This document shows positions 36,894 to 45,971 of a stretch of DNA of 64,000 bases, piece after piece. The stretch is from Phycicoccus sp. (GTDB lineage: Bacteria; Actinomycetota; Actinomycetes; Actinomycetales; Dermatophilaceae), in contig JAGOME010000001.1 in assembly GCA_017993715.1 (NCBI GenBank), positions 85,112 through 149,111 of the forward strand, read 5' to 3'. Numbering within the stretch: the first letter of the stretch is position 1; the number at the start of each line of letters is the position of its first letter. A program made the position numbers and the translations under genes. The notes under the pieces are model-generated. The model was not told where the DNA came from. It did no database searches and worked only from the letters and a program-made list of their open reading frames with translations.

Positions 36894-37811
36894 TTAGTCA
36901 AGGCCGACTTGCGAACGAAGCCGCAGGCGCCACTTCTCGGTGCCCTCGATCTCGTTAAAGGTGAAGATGTGCAGGCCGAACAAGTTGCCCTGGGATCGGG
37001 CGGCCTCGGTGGCCAGACGCCGCACCAGGCGTGTGGGGTTGTACGCGCCGGGGAGGAAGAAGCGCCACAGGCCCTGCTGCTTTTGCAGGAACCGCGCGGA
37101 CTGACCCAAGCCGATGCCCGCGCTGATCCGGATCAGCTTCTGCCGGTTGACCGGACCGGGCATGCCGACATAGATCGGCAGGGTCACGTTGTCGCGCATG
37201 AGGCCCTCGCCCCAGGCCCCGATCGTGCCGGCGTCGAAACAGATCTGGGTGACGATGTGCGAGGCCAGGGGGGCCTTGTCGCGGATGGCCTGCGCCATCG
37301 CCGGGCCGGGGATGGTGCCATGCCCCTCGGGGTAGCCACCGATCCCGACGGTGTTCAGCGTGCTCCCGGCCGCGTTGAGGTCACGGAGCACACCGAGCGC
37401 GTCGACGTAGGCCCCGGCCGGCTCGGGCGGGTCGCCGCCGATGACGAAGGCCTTGGTGATGCCCGCGGCCGTGAGCCGCTGCATGATCTCGGTCAGCTCG
37501 GTGCGACCGGTGATTTGCCGGGCGGCCAAGTGCGGTGCCACTTCGTAGCCGCGGGCGGTGAGCCGCTCCGCAAGGTCCACCGTCGCCGCAACGCCCTTAG
37601 CCGCGGTGGTGGTCACCGTCAGGGGCACATCGGTGGGGACGAAGCGCGCGACGGACTCCTCGGCGGCCTTGAACGGCATCACCTCGTAGCCGATGTTGGA
37701 CACGAGGTGCCGCAGCATCGCAGCGGCGTCCCCACGCTCACCGGCCTGCGCGGTTGTCGGGGCTGCGGTCGGGCGTCCTGGTTCGTTGGTGGCGTTCACC
37801 TCGGCACTCAC
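36894..37811 (-). CDS. metF: Methylenetetrahydrofolate reductase, MetF-like
   Basis: MTHFR-fold flavoprotein (305 aa). YEVMPFK in the N-terminal strand corresponds to the family's catalytic-Glu segment, HLAARQI to the usual HLTCR, and VIGGDPPEP to the LRGDPP motif; the barrel continues to the end. It is diverged from biosynthetic MetF. The GTG start overlaps the LigM-paralogue stop (GTGA), so the two are translationally coupled; the longer open frame upstream is antisense. It likely oxidises the 5-methyl-THF made by the demethylase to 5,10-methylene-THF, as proposed for the sphingomonad pathway. Confidence 0.9.
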   Translation of the reverse strand: MSAEVNATNEPGRPTAAPTTAQAGERGDAAAMLRHLVSNIGYEVMPFKAAEESVARFVPTDVPLTVTTTAAKGVAATVDLAERLTARGYEVAPHLAARQITGRTELTEIMQRLTAAGITKAFVIGGDPPEPAGAYVDALGVLRDLNAAGSTLNTVGIGGYPEGHGTIPGPAMAQAIRDKAPLASHIVTQICFDAGTIGAWGEGLMRDNVTLPIYVGMPGPVNRQKLIRISAGIGLGQSARFLQKQQGLWRFFLPGAYNPTRLVRRLATEAARSQGNLFGLHIFTFNEIEGTEKWRLRLRSQVGLD

Positions 37812-39166
37812 GACTTGCGGTAGGTCTCGCGGGCGGCGGCCGAGTATGGCGCCTGGGCGACCGTCGCGCGGATCTGCACCTGACGGTGCTCCTCCACGGC
37901 AGGCTTGGTGGTGTTCGGGCTCTCGCCCCAGACCACGACGACCTCCGTGCCGGGCACCGCGCTGTCGGCATCGACGCAGGCAAGCGAGATGTAGGCATGC
38001 TCGTTCGCGATGTAGCCGAGGTCCAGGGAGATCCCGACCTGTGCGCCGTCGCGCAGCACCTGGTCCGCCTGGTGCAGGGCGTAACGGGACTTGGGCATCT
38101 CGATGTACTTCGCGGGCGTCCCGGGCTCGGCCAGCGACTGGATCGCCGCTGCCCAGTCCTCGGGGTTCCACACCAGCGTCACCTTGGTGCGGTGCGGGCC
38201 GTCGGCCATCTCCTCGAGGGCCTGGCGGCCGTAGAAGTCATGGTCGAACTTGACGCTGGGGCCGTAGCCGATGTCGTAGGGCGTGAGGTAGGTGTCGCTG
38301 ATGTCGCCCGTGTCCTGGCTACCCCCGAACGAGCCGACCTCCCTGAGCGGCAACCATTCCCGGTAGGCCTGCATGTCGTCACCGAAGATCGCCGGCGGCG
38401 GGGACGGCACCCAGGCGGATTCGAGGTTGGCGGTCGAGTAGGCCTTGGCACCGACCCGCACCAGGCCATGATCGGCACCGACCTCGAGGATCGCGGCGAG
38501 CACATCGGCGCCGTCCTCCCAGGGGCCGAACAGCTCGAAGCCGGGCTGGCCGGCCATGCCGTGACGCAGCCCGAAGACGGTGTGCCCGGCGATGCTGAAC
38601 TCCACCATGTGGAAGAACTTGACCTCGGGCACGGGGGCTCCGGTCAGGAGTTCCATGATCGCCGGGGAGGTCGGGCCCTGCAGCTCGTAGCGGTAGAACT
38701 TCGGCGGCCGGCCGGGGGCGCGGTCGAAGGAGTTCTCGTCGCGCTCGATGGTGACGTCGTAGTTGCCGACCTCGGCGTTGTACTGCAGCCAGTTATGCGT
38801 GGTGGGGTGCCCGACAAGGTCAAAGATGCCCCCGGGCAGGTGGAACAGGATGGCGTCCCCGATGAGGTAGCCGTCGGCGTTGACCGCGACATACTGCTTG
38901 GCGCGGTACGCGACGAAGTTCTTGAAGGTGTTCACGCCGAAGTCGCTGAACAACTTGAGGGCATCGGGACCGCTGATGATCAGGTCAGTCATGTGATGGC
39001 TCTGATCCAGCAGGGCGCACGTCGTGCGCCAGGACGCCTGCTCTGAGCGCCAGTTGGTGAACTCTGGCGCGACCGGGAAGGTGTGGGGCCGAATGGTGGA
39101 GTTGCGCAGCAACTCCGTGGGACTCCCGACCTGGTCGATCGCTTCCTGAAGGCTCTGCGTGCTCAT
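37808..39166 (-). CDS. LigM paralogue: THF-dependent O-demethylase, GcvT family
   Basis: GcvT-fold methyltransferase, 452 aa, the same architecture as the product of 27,813-29,204 but clearly diverged: LLRNSTIRPHTFPVAPEFTN, LLDQSHHMTDLI, FGLRHGMAGQPGFELFGPWE, GYGPSVKFDHDFYGR. Substrate-side segments differ (for example KFYRYELQGPTSPA against the first copy's [12 protein letters not shown]), so the methyl donor is probably different (syringate, guaiacyl or another methoxy compound). First gene of the operon with metF, purU, folD and the CatC-like gene. Confidence 0.9.
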   Translation of the reverse strand: MSTQSLQEAIDQVGSPTELLRNSTIRPHTFPVAPEFTNWRSEQASWRTTCALLDQSHHMTDLIISGPDALKLFSDFGVNTFKNFVAYRAKQYVAVNADGYLIGDAILFHLPGGIFDLVGHPTTHNWLQYNAEVGNYDVTIERDENSFDRAPGRPPKFYRYELQGPTSPAIMELLTGAPVPEVKFFHMVEFSIAGHTVFGLRHGMAGQPGFELFGPWEDGADVLAAILEVGADHGLVRVGAKAYSTANLESAWVPSPPPAIFGDDMQAYREWLPLREVGSFGGSQDTGDISDTYLTPYDIGYGPSVKFDHDFYGRQALEEMADGPHRTKVTLVWNPEDWAAAIQSLAEPGTPAKYIEMPKSRYALHQADQVLRDGAQVGISLDLGYIANEHAYISLACVDADSAVPGTEVVVVWGESPNTTKPAVEEHRQVQIRATVAQAPYSAAARETYRKS

Positions 39167-39303
39167 GGCATCCCTCTCGACATCGTGATTGGCCGCCGTT
39201 GGCCTGGGTGCTCATGTCAGTCAACCCAGCCTTCGGCGACACCACGACCGGCATCCCGCCGAGCCCGACCGAGACAAATGGCGTGGCTCAGCCACCCGCA
39301 CGA

Positions 39304-39359
39304 CACGAGTCGAGTGCGCTCGGCGGGGCCAGGGGCCCTCCGAGCACACTCGACTCGTG
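39304..39359 (-). terminator. Strong hairpin terminator of the nucleoside-importer operon
   Basis: CACGAGTCGAGTG pairs with CACTCGACTCGTG, continuing inward through GCTCGG/CCGAGC and GGGCC/GGCCC to a 2-base loop; only a few mismatches in a 56-base hairpin. It starts 8 bases beyond the stop of the ATPase gene (minus strand). A shorter relative of the GAGTGCGC/ACTCGACTC arm is seen near 8456. Confidence 0.85.
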
Positions 39360-39367
39360 GAAAGGAG

Positions 39368-41011
39368 CTAGTGGTCGCCGGCCATCAAGCGGCCGATCTC
39401 CGTCCGGTCGGCGTCGGCTGCGGGCATCTGGGCCACGACCTTGCCGGCGTGGATCACGGCGATCCGGTCCGCGAGCGAGAGAACCTCCTCGAGCTCCGCC
39501 GACACCAGGAGCACCCCGGCCCCGGCGTCGCGGGCCTCGACGATCCGCCGGTGGATGAACTCGATCGACCCCACGTCGACCCCACGGGTCGGCTGGGCGG
39601 CCATGAGCAGCTTGGGCTTGGTCGACATCTCGCGGGCGACGACGACCTTCTGCTTGTTGCCACCGGACAGCGACCCGGCCGACTGCCACACGCCGGCGGA
39701 GCGGATGTCGAACTCGGTCCGCAACGCCTCGGCATTCTCGCGGACCGCGTCGAACTGCCGCACCCCGCTCTTGGCGAACGGTTCCTGGTCGAACTCATTG
39801 AGCACGAGGTTGTCCGCGATCGAGTAGGCCGCGACGAGTCCGTGCTTCTCACGGTCCTCCGGGATGTGGCCCATCCCGGCGTGGTGGGTCTCGTAGGGGT
39901 TGGCCTTGGTCAGGTCGAGGTCACCGAGCGACATCGACCCGGACACGACCTTGCGCATCCCGGCGAGCGCCTCGACCAGCTCGCGCTGACCGTTGCCCTC
40001 GACGCCCGCGACTCCGACGATTTCGCCGGCGCGCACCTGCAGGGAGAAGCCGTCGACGGCCATGAGGTTGCGGTCGTCGCGCACCCGCAGGTTGTCGACC
40101 TGGAGGACGACCTCGCCCGGCGTCGCGTCTTGCTTGTCCACGCGCAGCACGACCTCGCGGCCGACCATCATCGTCGCGAGCCCGCGCGCGTCGGTGTCCT
40201 TGGTCGCGACCTCGCCGACCACGGCGCCTTGGCGCAACACATAGACCCGGTCAGCGACGGCGAGGACTTCGCGCAGTTTGTGGGTGATGAAGACGATCGA
40301 CGTGCCCGAGTCGGCCAGCTCCCGCATGACCTCGAGCAGCTCGTCGGTCTCCTGCGGAGTCAACACTGCGGTCGGCTCGTCGAGGATGAGCAGATCGACC
40401 GAGCGCGACAGCGCCTTGAGGATCTCGACGCGCTGCTGGGCGCCAACCGGCAGATCCTCGATCGGCACGTCGGGGTCGACCTTGAGGCCGTGCTTGCGCG
40501 AGAGCTCCACGACCATCGCGCGCGCTGACGCCAGGTCGAGCAGCGCACCCTTGGTCGGCTCGTGCCCGAGGATCATGTTTTCCGCGACGGTCATGACGGG
40601 TACGAGCTGGAAGTGCTGGTGCACCATCCCGATGCCACGCGCGATGGCGTCCTTGGGGTCCTTGATGGCGGTGGCGTCACCCTTGATCGTCACGGTGCCG
40701 GTGTCGGGGGTGATGAGCCCGAAGATCTGGTTGACCAGCGTGGACTTGCCAGCGCCGTTCTCGCCGAGCAGTGCGACGATCTCCCCGCGGTTGATGTGCA
40801 AGGTGATGTCCCGGTTGGCCTTGACCGTCCCGAACGTCTTGGACAAGCCGACGATGTCGAGGAGGACCTCATCGGTGTCGAATGCCGGGGGCTCGCCGGT
40901 CGTGTGCGGACCGTGGACTCCCAGGTTGGTCACCTGTTCGGCAATCACGGGATCCTGGCCGGTCGTGTCCTGGCCGGCCGAGTCCTGCGCAGCGGGGTCG
41001 GAGGTGCTCAT
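39368..41011 (-). CDS. Nucleoside-type ABC transporter ATPase (two domains)
   Basis: Duplicated ATPase (547 aa) of the NupO/YufO group. The first domain has GENGAGKST, a GMVHQHFQLVPVMTV segment typical of this group, and LLILDEPTAVLTP. The second domain has GVEGNGQREL, LSGGNKQK and LLMAAQPTRGVDVG in place of a canonical Walker B, as is normal for the group. A 45-residue Asp/Gln-rich N-terminal extension precedes the first domain. Start ATG at 41,011 overlaps the permease stop by one base. Confidence 0.92.
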   Translation of the reverse strand: MSTSDPAAQDSAGQDTTGQDPVIAEQVTNLGVHGPHTTGEPPAFDTDEVLLDIVGLSKTFGTVKANRDITLHINRGEIVALLGENGAGKSTLVNQIFGLITPDTGTVTIKGDATAIKDPKDAIARGIGMVHQHFQLVPVMTVAENMILGHEPTKGALLDLASARAMVVELSRKHGLKVDPDVPIEDLPVGAQQRVEILKALSRSVDLLILDEPTAVLTPQETDELLEVMRELADSGTSIVFITHKLREVLAVADRVYVLRQGAVVGEVATKDTDARGLATMMVGREVVLRVDKQDATPGEVVLQVDNLRVRDDRNLMAVDGFSLQVRAGEIVGVAGVEGNGQRELVEALAGMRKVVSGSMSLGDLDLTKANPYETHHAGMGHIPEDREKHGLVAAYSIADNLVLNEFDQEPFAKSGVRQFDAVRENAEALRTEFDIRSAGVWQSAGSLSGGNKQKVVVAREMSTKPKLLMAAQPTRGVDVGSIEFIHRRIVEARDAGAGVLLVSAELEEVLSLADRIAVIHAGKVVAQMPAADADRTEIGRLMAGDH

Positions 41012-42006
41012 TATTTGTCTCCCTTGACGAAGGGCTGTCCGACCGCGGCGGGAGCGCGGACCTTGCCGGCGGCGACAGCGAGGACCACGAGGGTCATCAC
41101 GTAGGGCAGGGTGCCTAAGAGCTGTTGGGGCACAGCAGATCCGGCGGCCTGCAGCTGATTGCCGATGGCCGAGACAAACCCGAAGAAGAGGGCCGCCGCC
41201 GCCGCGCGCAGCGGCCGCCACGCGCCGAAGATCATGATCGCCAACGCGAGGAAGCCTCGGCCTGCGGTCATGTTGAGCTCGAACGAGCTCGACCCATCCA
41301 TCGACAGGTACGCACCGGCCATCCCGGCGAGGGATCCCGCGAGCGTGACGTTGATGATCCGCAGCCGCTCGACGTTGATCCCCGCCGTGTCAGCGGCCGA
41401 CGGGTATTCGCCGACCGCCCGCGTGCGCAGACCCCAGCGGCTATAGAAGAGGCCGACATGGATCAGCCCGGCCGCGAGGATGGCCGCGATGGCGAAGACG
41501 CCCATGCCCTTGAAGAACACCGGCCCGATCAGGGGGATCTGGGACAGCAGTGGGACCTCAAAGCGCGGCATGAGGCTCGGCAGCTGCTGACCCGGCGTGA
41601 TGTAGAAGGAGGTGATCCCGACGGCGATGATGTTGAGCACGACCCCCGCGATGATCTGGTCCATTTGCCAGCGGACCGTGGTCCACGCGAGGAACCCGCC
41701 GAGGATCAACCCGGAGCCGATGCCGGCCAAGACGCCGACGACAAGCGAGCCGGAATAGGCCGCGGCGAAGAACGCGATGAAGGCCGCGACGAGCATCTGA
41801 CCTTCGATCCCGATGTTGACCACGCCGGAGCGCTCACCGATGACCCCGACCATGGCCGCGAGCACGAGCGGGATGGCATAGGCCCAGGCGAAGGTGAACA
41901 TCGCGACGGCGCGGTTCTGGTTGAGGAAGTAGAAGGCATAGGCCGCGACGAGGACGACGGCGAAGACCGTCACCGACCAGCGGTTGCGTTGGATCCAGGT
42001 CGCCAT
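41011..42006 (-). CDS. Nucleoside-type ABC permease (NupQ/YufQ-like)
   Basis: BPD_transp_2 permease (331 aa), about eight to ten membrane segments; GERSGVVNIGIEGQMLV and WQMDQIIAGVVLNIIA are family hallmarks. It follows the other permease by one base and shares its last base region with the ATPase start. Part of a BMP-dependent importer for nucleosides or related bases. Confidence 0.92.
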   Translation of the reverse strand: MATWIQRNRWSVTVFAVVLVAAYAFYFLNQNRAVAMFTFAWAYAIPLVLAAMVGVIGERSGVVNIGIEGQMLVAAFIAFFAAAYSGSLVVGVLAGIGSGLILGGFLAWTTVRWQMDQIIAGVVLNIIAVGITSFYITPGQQLPSLMPRFEVPLLSQIPLIGPVFFKGMGVFAIAAILAAGLIHVGLFYSRWGLRTRAVGEYPSAADTAGINVERLRIINVTLAGSLAGMAGAYLSMDGSSSFELNMTAGRGFLALAIMIFGAWRPLRAAAAALFFGFVSAIGNQLQAAGSAVPQQLLGTLPYVMTLVVLAVAAGKVRAPAAVGQPFVKGDK

Positions 42007-42007
42007 G

Positions 42008-43171
42008 TCACGCCCCCCAGCTCGAGGTGGTCGCTTGGCTCTTGACGGCTCGGCTACGGAAGATCCATTTGCCCAGGACCGGCAGTGAGACCATGAGCAG
42101 GATCAGCGCGAGGAGCAGGTCGACGATCTCGGGAGCAATCCCGGTGGCGAACTGCAGTCCGGAGGCGCCGGCGCGCAGCATGCCGACGAGGAATGCCGCG
42201 GGCAGCGTCGCGAGCGGGTTGGACCGCGCCAGCAGCGCGATGGTGATGCCGTCGAAGCCGAGGCTGCCCGTGACCGCCGGCTCGAACTTGTGCAGGACCC
42301 CCTGAGCCTCCAGGGCGCCCGCGAGACCGGCGAGGCCACCGCCCATGACCATGGCCAGGATGACCATCCGGCTGATGTTGATGCCGGCGTACTGCGCGGC
42401 ATTCTTGTTCTTGCCCACCGTATCGAAGCGGAAGCCGAGCGTCGTGCGGCGGAACATCCACCACATGACGACAGCCAGGACGACGGCGATCACGAAGCCG
42501 ACCGGGATGCCCGCGATGGCGCCGATCCGCGCCCCCTCCGGGATGGTCTCGGTTTGCGGGATGTGGTTGGTCTTGAAGCTCTCCGACTGCAGTGGACCCT
42601 GGACCAGCCACCAGGTGATGCCGACGCTGATCGAGTTGAGCATGATCGTCGAGATGACCTCATGCACGCCCCGCCAAGCCTTGAGAAGTCCAGCGATCCA
42701 GGCAATGCCGGCGCCGGCAGCGATGCCGGCCAGCATGCCGACCACCGCACCGATGATGCCGAGTCCGCCCGCGGCATACCCGAACCATGCCCCCGCCATG
42801 GCCCCGAAGTTCAGCTGTCCCTGACCGCCGATGTTGAACAGTCCAACCCGCAGGGGGATGACCACCGCGAGCCCGGTCAGGATGAGCGGCGCCGTCTTTT
42901 GCAGAGTGCGCGTGAACCCGCCGTCGACGAACAGCGCCTCGCGGACCAACGTCTCGTAGGCATACATCGGGTTGACCCCTTGCAGCCGGATGAGGATGCC
43001 GCCGATGGTCAACGCGACCACGAGGGCGACCGCGATCACGACCCAACTCTGGTGCGCAAACAGGAAGGTCAAACCGCCCCTATCCGCCCCCTTTTCCGGG
43101 TCGGGCTGCTGCCCAGGTGGAGGCTCGGGAGGTGTCGCCAGGGCGCCGAGACCGGGGTCGGGTGCGGACAT
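42008..43171 (-). CDS. Nucleoside-type ABC permease (NupP/YufP-like)
   Basis: BPD_transp_2 permease (387 aa). A Pro/Gly-rich cytoplasmic N-terminus of about 40 residues precedes the membrane part; RVGLFNIGGQGQLNFGAM and HEVISTIMLNSISVGI match the family. A hairpin lies between it and the binding-protein gene, which would lower permease expression relative to the binding protein. Confidence 0.92.
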   Translation of the reverse strand: MSAPDPGLGALATPPEPPPGQQPDPEKGADRGGLTFLFAHQSWVVIAVALVVALTIGGILIRLQGVNPMYAYETLVREALFVDGGFTRTLQKTAPLILTGLAVVIPLRVGLFNIGGQGQLNFGAMAGAWFGYAAGGLGIIGAVVGMLAGIAAGAGIAWIAGLLKAWRGVHEVISTIMLNSISVGITWWLVQGPLQSESFKTNHIPQTETIPEGARIGAIAGIPVGFVIAVVLAVVMWWMFRRTTLGFRFDTVGKNKNAAQYAGINISRMVILAMVMGGGLAGLAGALEAQGVLHKFEPAVTGSLGFDGITIALLARSNPLATLPAAFLVGMLRAGASGLQFATGIAPEIVDLLLALILLMVSLPVLGKWIFRSRAVKSQATTSSWGA

Positions 43172-43252
43172 GTCACTCCAATGTGAGGGGGCCTGACCGT
43201 AGTCAATCCGGTCTGTGGCGGGGGGACAAGAACTTCACAGAGAATGCCGCGA

Positions 43253-43278
43253 GGCGGGCACCGATGTCGGTGCCCGCC
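43253..43278 (-). terminator. Hairpin between binding-protein and permease genes
   Basis: GGCGGGCACCGA pairs perfectly with TCGGTGCCCGCC around TG. It lies 25 bases after the BMP-family lipoprotein stop and before the permease gene. Such internal hairpins often protect or terminate part of the transcript so that the binding protein is made in excess. Confidence 0.75.
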
Positions 43279-43302
43279 CCACGATCAGCGTGGAATCTTC
43301 GC

Positions 43303-44385
43303 TCAGAGGGTGACGCCCGTCTCGAGCGTGCCCGCCTCCATCTGCTTGACGATGTCCGCGACCTTGGTCTTGACGTCGGCCGGGATCGTCGCGTCAAAGT
43401 CGTGGTACGGGGCCAGGCCCGCCTTGCCCATCGACGTCAGGCCGTCGAAGTCGCCATCCTTGGCCTTGAGGACCAGCTCGGTGACACCAGGGGTGATCAG
43501 CTTCATGGCGGAGGTGATCAGGCACGGCTGGGCCGCGGGAACGGTGTCCCACTGATCGGAGTCGACACCGATGCAGAACGTGGTGGTGCCGGCGCCGGAG
43601 GCCTTGGCGACCTCCTGCAGGGCTCCGTTACCGGTGTTGCCACCGGCGCCGAAGATGATGTCCGCACCCTGCGACATCTGAGCCTGGGCCTGCTGGGCGC
43701 CCCACACCGGGTCGTTGAAGCCGTTGTCCCCGGCGGGGTGGTACACGGTCGTGACCTCAACCGCGGGGTTGGCGGCCTTGGCGCCGGCCTCGAAGCCCTT
43801 GGCGAACTTCTGCACCGGCGGGATCTCCAGGCCGAGGACCTGACCGAGCTTGTTGCTCTTGGTCATCAGGCCCGCGAGGTAGCCCGCGCCGTAGCCGGCC
43901 TGGTCCTCGGGGAAGAGCAGGCCGGTGACATTGGTCGCCGTGACGGCGGCCGGGTCGAAGAACTGGTCGACACCGATGAACTTGGTGTCAGGCGAGCCGG
44001 CAGCGGCGGTCGCCGTGGCCTCAGTCATGAGGAAGCCGACGGTGACGACGACGTCGTACTTCTTGTCGGTGAACTGCTTCATGTTCGCCGCGTAGTCCTT
44101 GGCGTCCTTGGTCTCGACGTACTTGTAGAAACCGCCCGCCTCTTCCGCAGCCGCCATGGCGCCCTCGTGTGCGGACTGGTTGAACGACTTGTCATCAACC
44201 TTGCCCGTGTCGGTGACGAGGCCGACGCAGAAGGACTCGGCGCTGCCGCAGTCGGAGTCGTCGGCGGTGGCGCCGGACGCTGCTGCCGACGCGGTGGAGG
44301 ACGTGCTGCCGGTGCTACCGCCACACCCGGCAAGGGCGAGGGCGAGTGCGACCGGAGCAACCATGAGGATGCGCTTTGCGGTCAT
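43303..44385 (-). CDS. BMP-family nucleoside-binding lipoprotein
   Basis: Bmp/PnrA-type binding protein (360 aa). Lipobox LALAGC with Cys21, then a Ser/Thr/Ala-rich linker; mature domain with VTDTGKVDDKSFNQSAHEG, the signature of this family, GVDQFFDP and GADIIFGAGGNTGNGAL. PnrA relatives bind purine nucleosides. Start ATG has GGAGATC upstream; the open frame extends beyond but is non-coding there. Neighbouring deaminase and phosphorylase genes fit a purine or thio-nucleoside ligand. Confidence 0.92.
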   Translation of the reverse strand: MTAKRILMVAPVALALALAGCGGSTGSTSSTASAAASGATADDSDCGSAESFCVGLVTDTGKVDDKSFNQSAHEGAMAAAEEAGGFYKYVETKDAKDYAANMKQFTDKKYDVVVTVGFLMTEATATAAAGSPDTKFIGVDQFFDPAAVTATNVTGLLFPEDQAGYGAGYLAGLMTKSNKLGQVLGLEIPPVQKFAKGFEAGAKAANPAVEVTTVYHPAGDNGFNDPVWGAQQAQAQMSQGADIIFGAGGNTGNGALQEVAKASGAGTTTFCIGVDSDQWDTVPAAQPCLITSAMKLITPGVTELVLKAKDGDFDGLTSMGKAGLAPYHDFDATIPADVKTKVADIVKQMEAGTLETGVTL

Positions 44386-44566
44386 GTTGGGGGGATCTCC
44401 TTGAGACGTGGTCCGGTCACCGGCCCGCGGGATCGGCGGGGGCAGCACCGAGGGGTGTGCCCGTGATCGTAGCGTCCCTAATGGCTCAACTTCAGACCCA
44501 AAGCGGCCTCGTTGTCGACCCGTTACCGAAGTCCTCCCCACGTGACTTCGGACGGCATTCGGTCGG

Positions 44567-45319
44567 TCACCAGGCGGGGGCGGCGCTCCAGCCGGCATCG
44601 ACGGGGACGGTGATACCGGTGAGGCCAGACGCGGCTGGTGAGGCGAGAAAGGCGACGGTCGATGCCACTTCCGCGGCCGTGACCGGGCGGCCCAGGGCAC
44701 TGGCTCGCGCCCAGCGCCGGACACCTTCAGGCCAGTCCTCACGCAGGCCGGGACGGTCGATCAGGCCGGGCGCGACGCCGACCACCCGGATCCCCGCCGG
44801 ACCGAGCTCGAATGCCGCCGCCGCGGTGAGGTGGTGCAGCGCGGCCTTGCTCACGGCATACGCGGCGTGCCCGGGGGCGGCGCGCAGCCCTTCGATCGAC
44901 CCAATGGTGACGATCACGCCGCCCGAGGAGAGCCGGGTGGCCGCCGATCGCACGAGGGCCGCCGCGGGCCGAAAACCGGAATCGTGCATCGCATCCCAGG
45001 CAGCCGTGTCGAGGTCGGGCCACGCCGTCACATCCTGCCGCCAGGCGTTGAGGACGACGACCTGGAGTGGGCCGAGTGCCTGGATCGCCTCCTCCAGCAG
45101 GCCCGCACAGACCAGGTCCAGCTGCGTGGGGTCGGTCACGGCCAGGTCCCGCTGGATGAGGTGGGCCCGCCGCCCGCTCGCCGTGATGGCACCCGCCGTC
45201 TCAGCTGCCCCTGCCGCGTTGCCGTGATAGTGGACGGCGACATCGTGGCCAGCATCGGCCAGCTGGCGGGCGATCATCTGGCCCAGGCCACCACTGGCGC
45301 CGGTCACCAGGGCGGTCAT
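44567..45319 (-). CDS. Short-chain dehydrogenase/reductase
   Basis: SDR (250 aa): TGASGGLG cofactor motif at 6-13, catalytic Ser in TIGSIEG and YAVSK. The usual NNAG reads LNAW, an uncommon change. VAVHYHGNA after the second strand recalls pteridine-reductase-like SDRs, which would fit a folate setting, but the match is weak. Its ATG overlaps the cupin gene stop (ATGA). Confidence 0.85.
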   Translation of the reverse strand: MTALVTGASGGLGQMIARQLADAGHDVAVHYHGNAAGAAETAGAITASGRRAHLIQRDLAVTDPTQLDLVCAGLLEEAIQALGPLQVVVLNAWRQDVTAWPDLDTAAWDAMHDSGFRPAAALVRSAATRLSSGGVIVTIGSIEGLRAAPGHAAYAVSKAALHHLTAAAAFELGPAGIRVVGVAPGLIDRPGLREDWPEGVRRWARASALGRPVTAAEVASTVAFLASPAASGLTGITVPVDAGWSAAPAW

Positions 45320-45795
45320 GCGCGGGACCCCCGCGGGACGCCCGGCTCGCTCCCCTTACGCCGCGTCAGGGTCGCGATCTCGGTAGCGAACTCGGGGTAG
45401 GCCCCGGTGAGCTCATCGCGATCCCCGAGGTGGAAGTGCCGCTCACGGAAGGCCGGAGAGCACCAGCAGGAGATGAGTGACCAGGACCCGAGGGTCGCGG
45501 CCCCCTGCCAGTCACCGTTGCGCACCAAGATCGACCGGTTGCGCCGGTCGAGGAGGTTGAGCACTCCTCGACCTCCGCGGCGCAGGCGCAGCAGCGCGAC
45601 GGGATCACCATCAAGCCAGGTCCAGCCCTCGTCGATGTCGAGCCGGTGCATCGCCGAGAAGCCCTCCGGATCGCTCGTCAGGAGCACCAGGATGTTGGAC
45701 AGGTCCTGGGTACGAGGTCCGGCGGCGAACCAGCCCCCTTCGTGCGGGATCGGCATCATGTCGTAGCGGGCGATGATCTCCGCCGGTGTCGTCAT
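45316..45795 (-). CDS. Cupin_5 (DUF985) family protein
   Basis: 159-aa single-domain cupin. The DUF985 pattern is visible: PHEGGWF near residue 18, a SAMHRLDIDEGWTWLDGDPV stretch with the metal-type His/Glu, and SWSLISCWCSPAFRERHFHL in the last strand region. Molecular role of the family is unsettled; some members are linked to sugar or nucleotide epimerisation. Start at the ATG preceded by AGGAGAGC; an earlier in-frame start lies in the intergenic region. Coupled to the SDR gene. Confidence 0.85.
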   Translation of the reverse strand: MTTPAEIIARYDMMPIPHEGGWFAAGPRTQDLSNILVLLTSDPEGFSAMHRLDIDEGWTWLDGDPVALLRLRRGGRGVLNLLDRRNRSILVRNGDWQGAATLGSWSLISCWCSPAFRERHFHLGDRDELTGAYPEFATEIATLTRRKGSEPGVPRGSRA

Positions 45796-45971
45796 GAGCT
45801 CTCCTGTTTTCCTTATCTCGCCGCGGGTCGACACTGTCATGGCATCCGCCCGGCTTGGCGGACCAGGCTTTTTGGCCCCGCCCCTAGTCTCTCGCCTCAC
45901 GGCGGCATTCGGGAGGGAGGTCTCGCCGGGCCCAACCGCCCTGGCCTGCGGACCGTGCGCTCTTCCAACTG

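Noticed and set aside
43117..44466. 449-codon plus-strand frame across the BMP lipoprotein locus
   Set aside because: It is antisense to a clear lipoprotein gene and is Gly/Arg/Asp-rich without domains.
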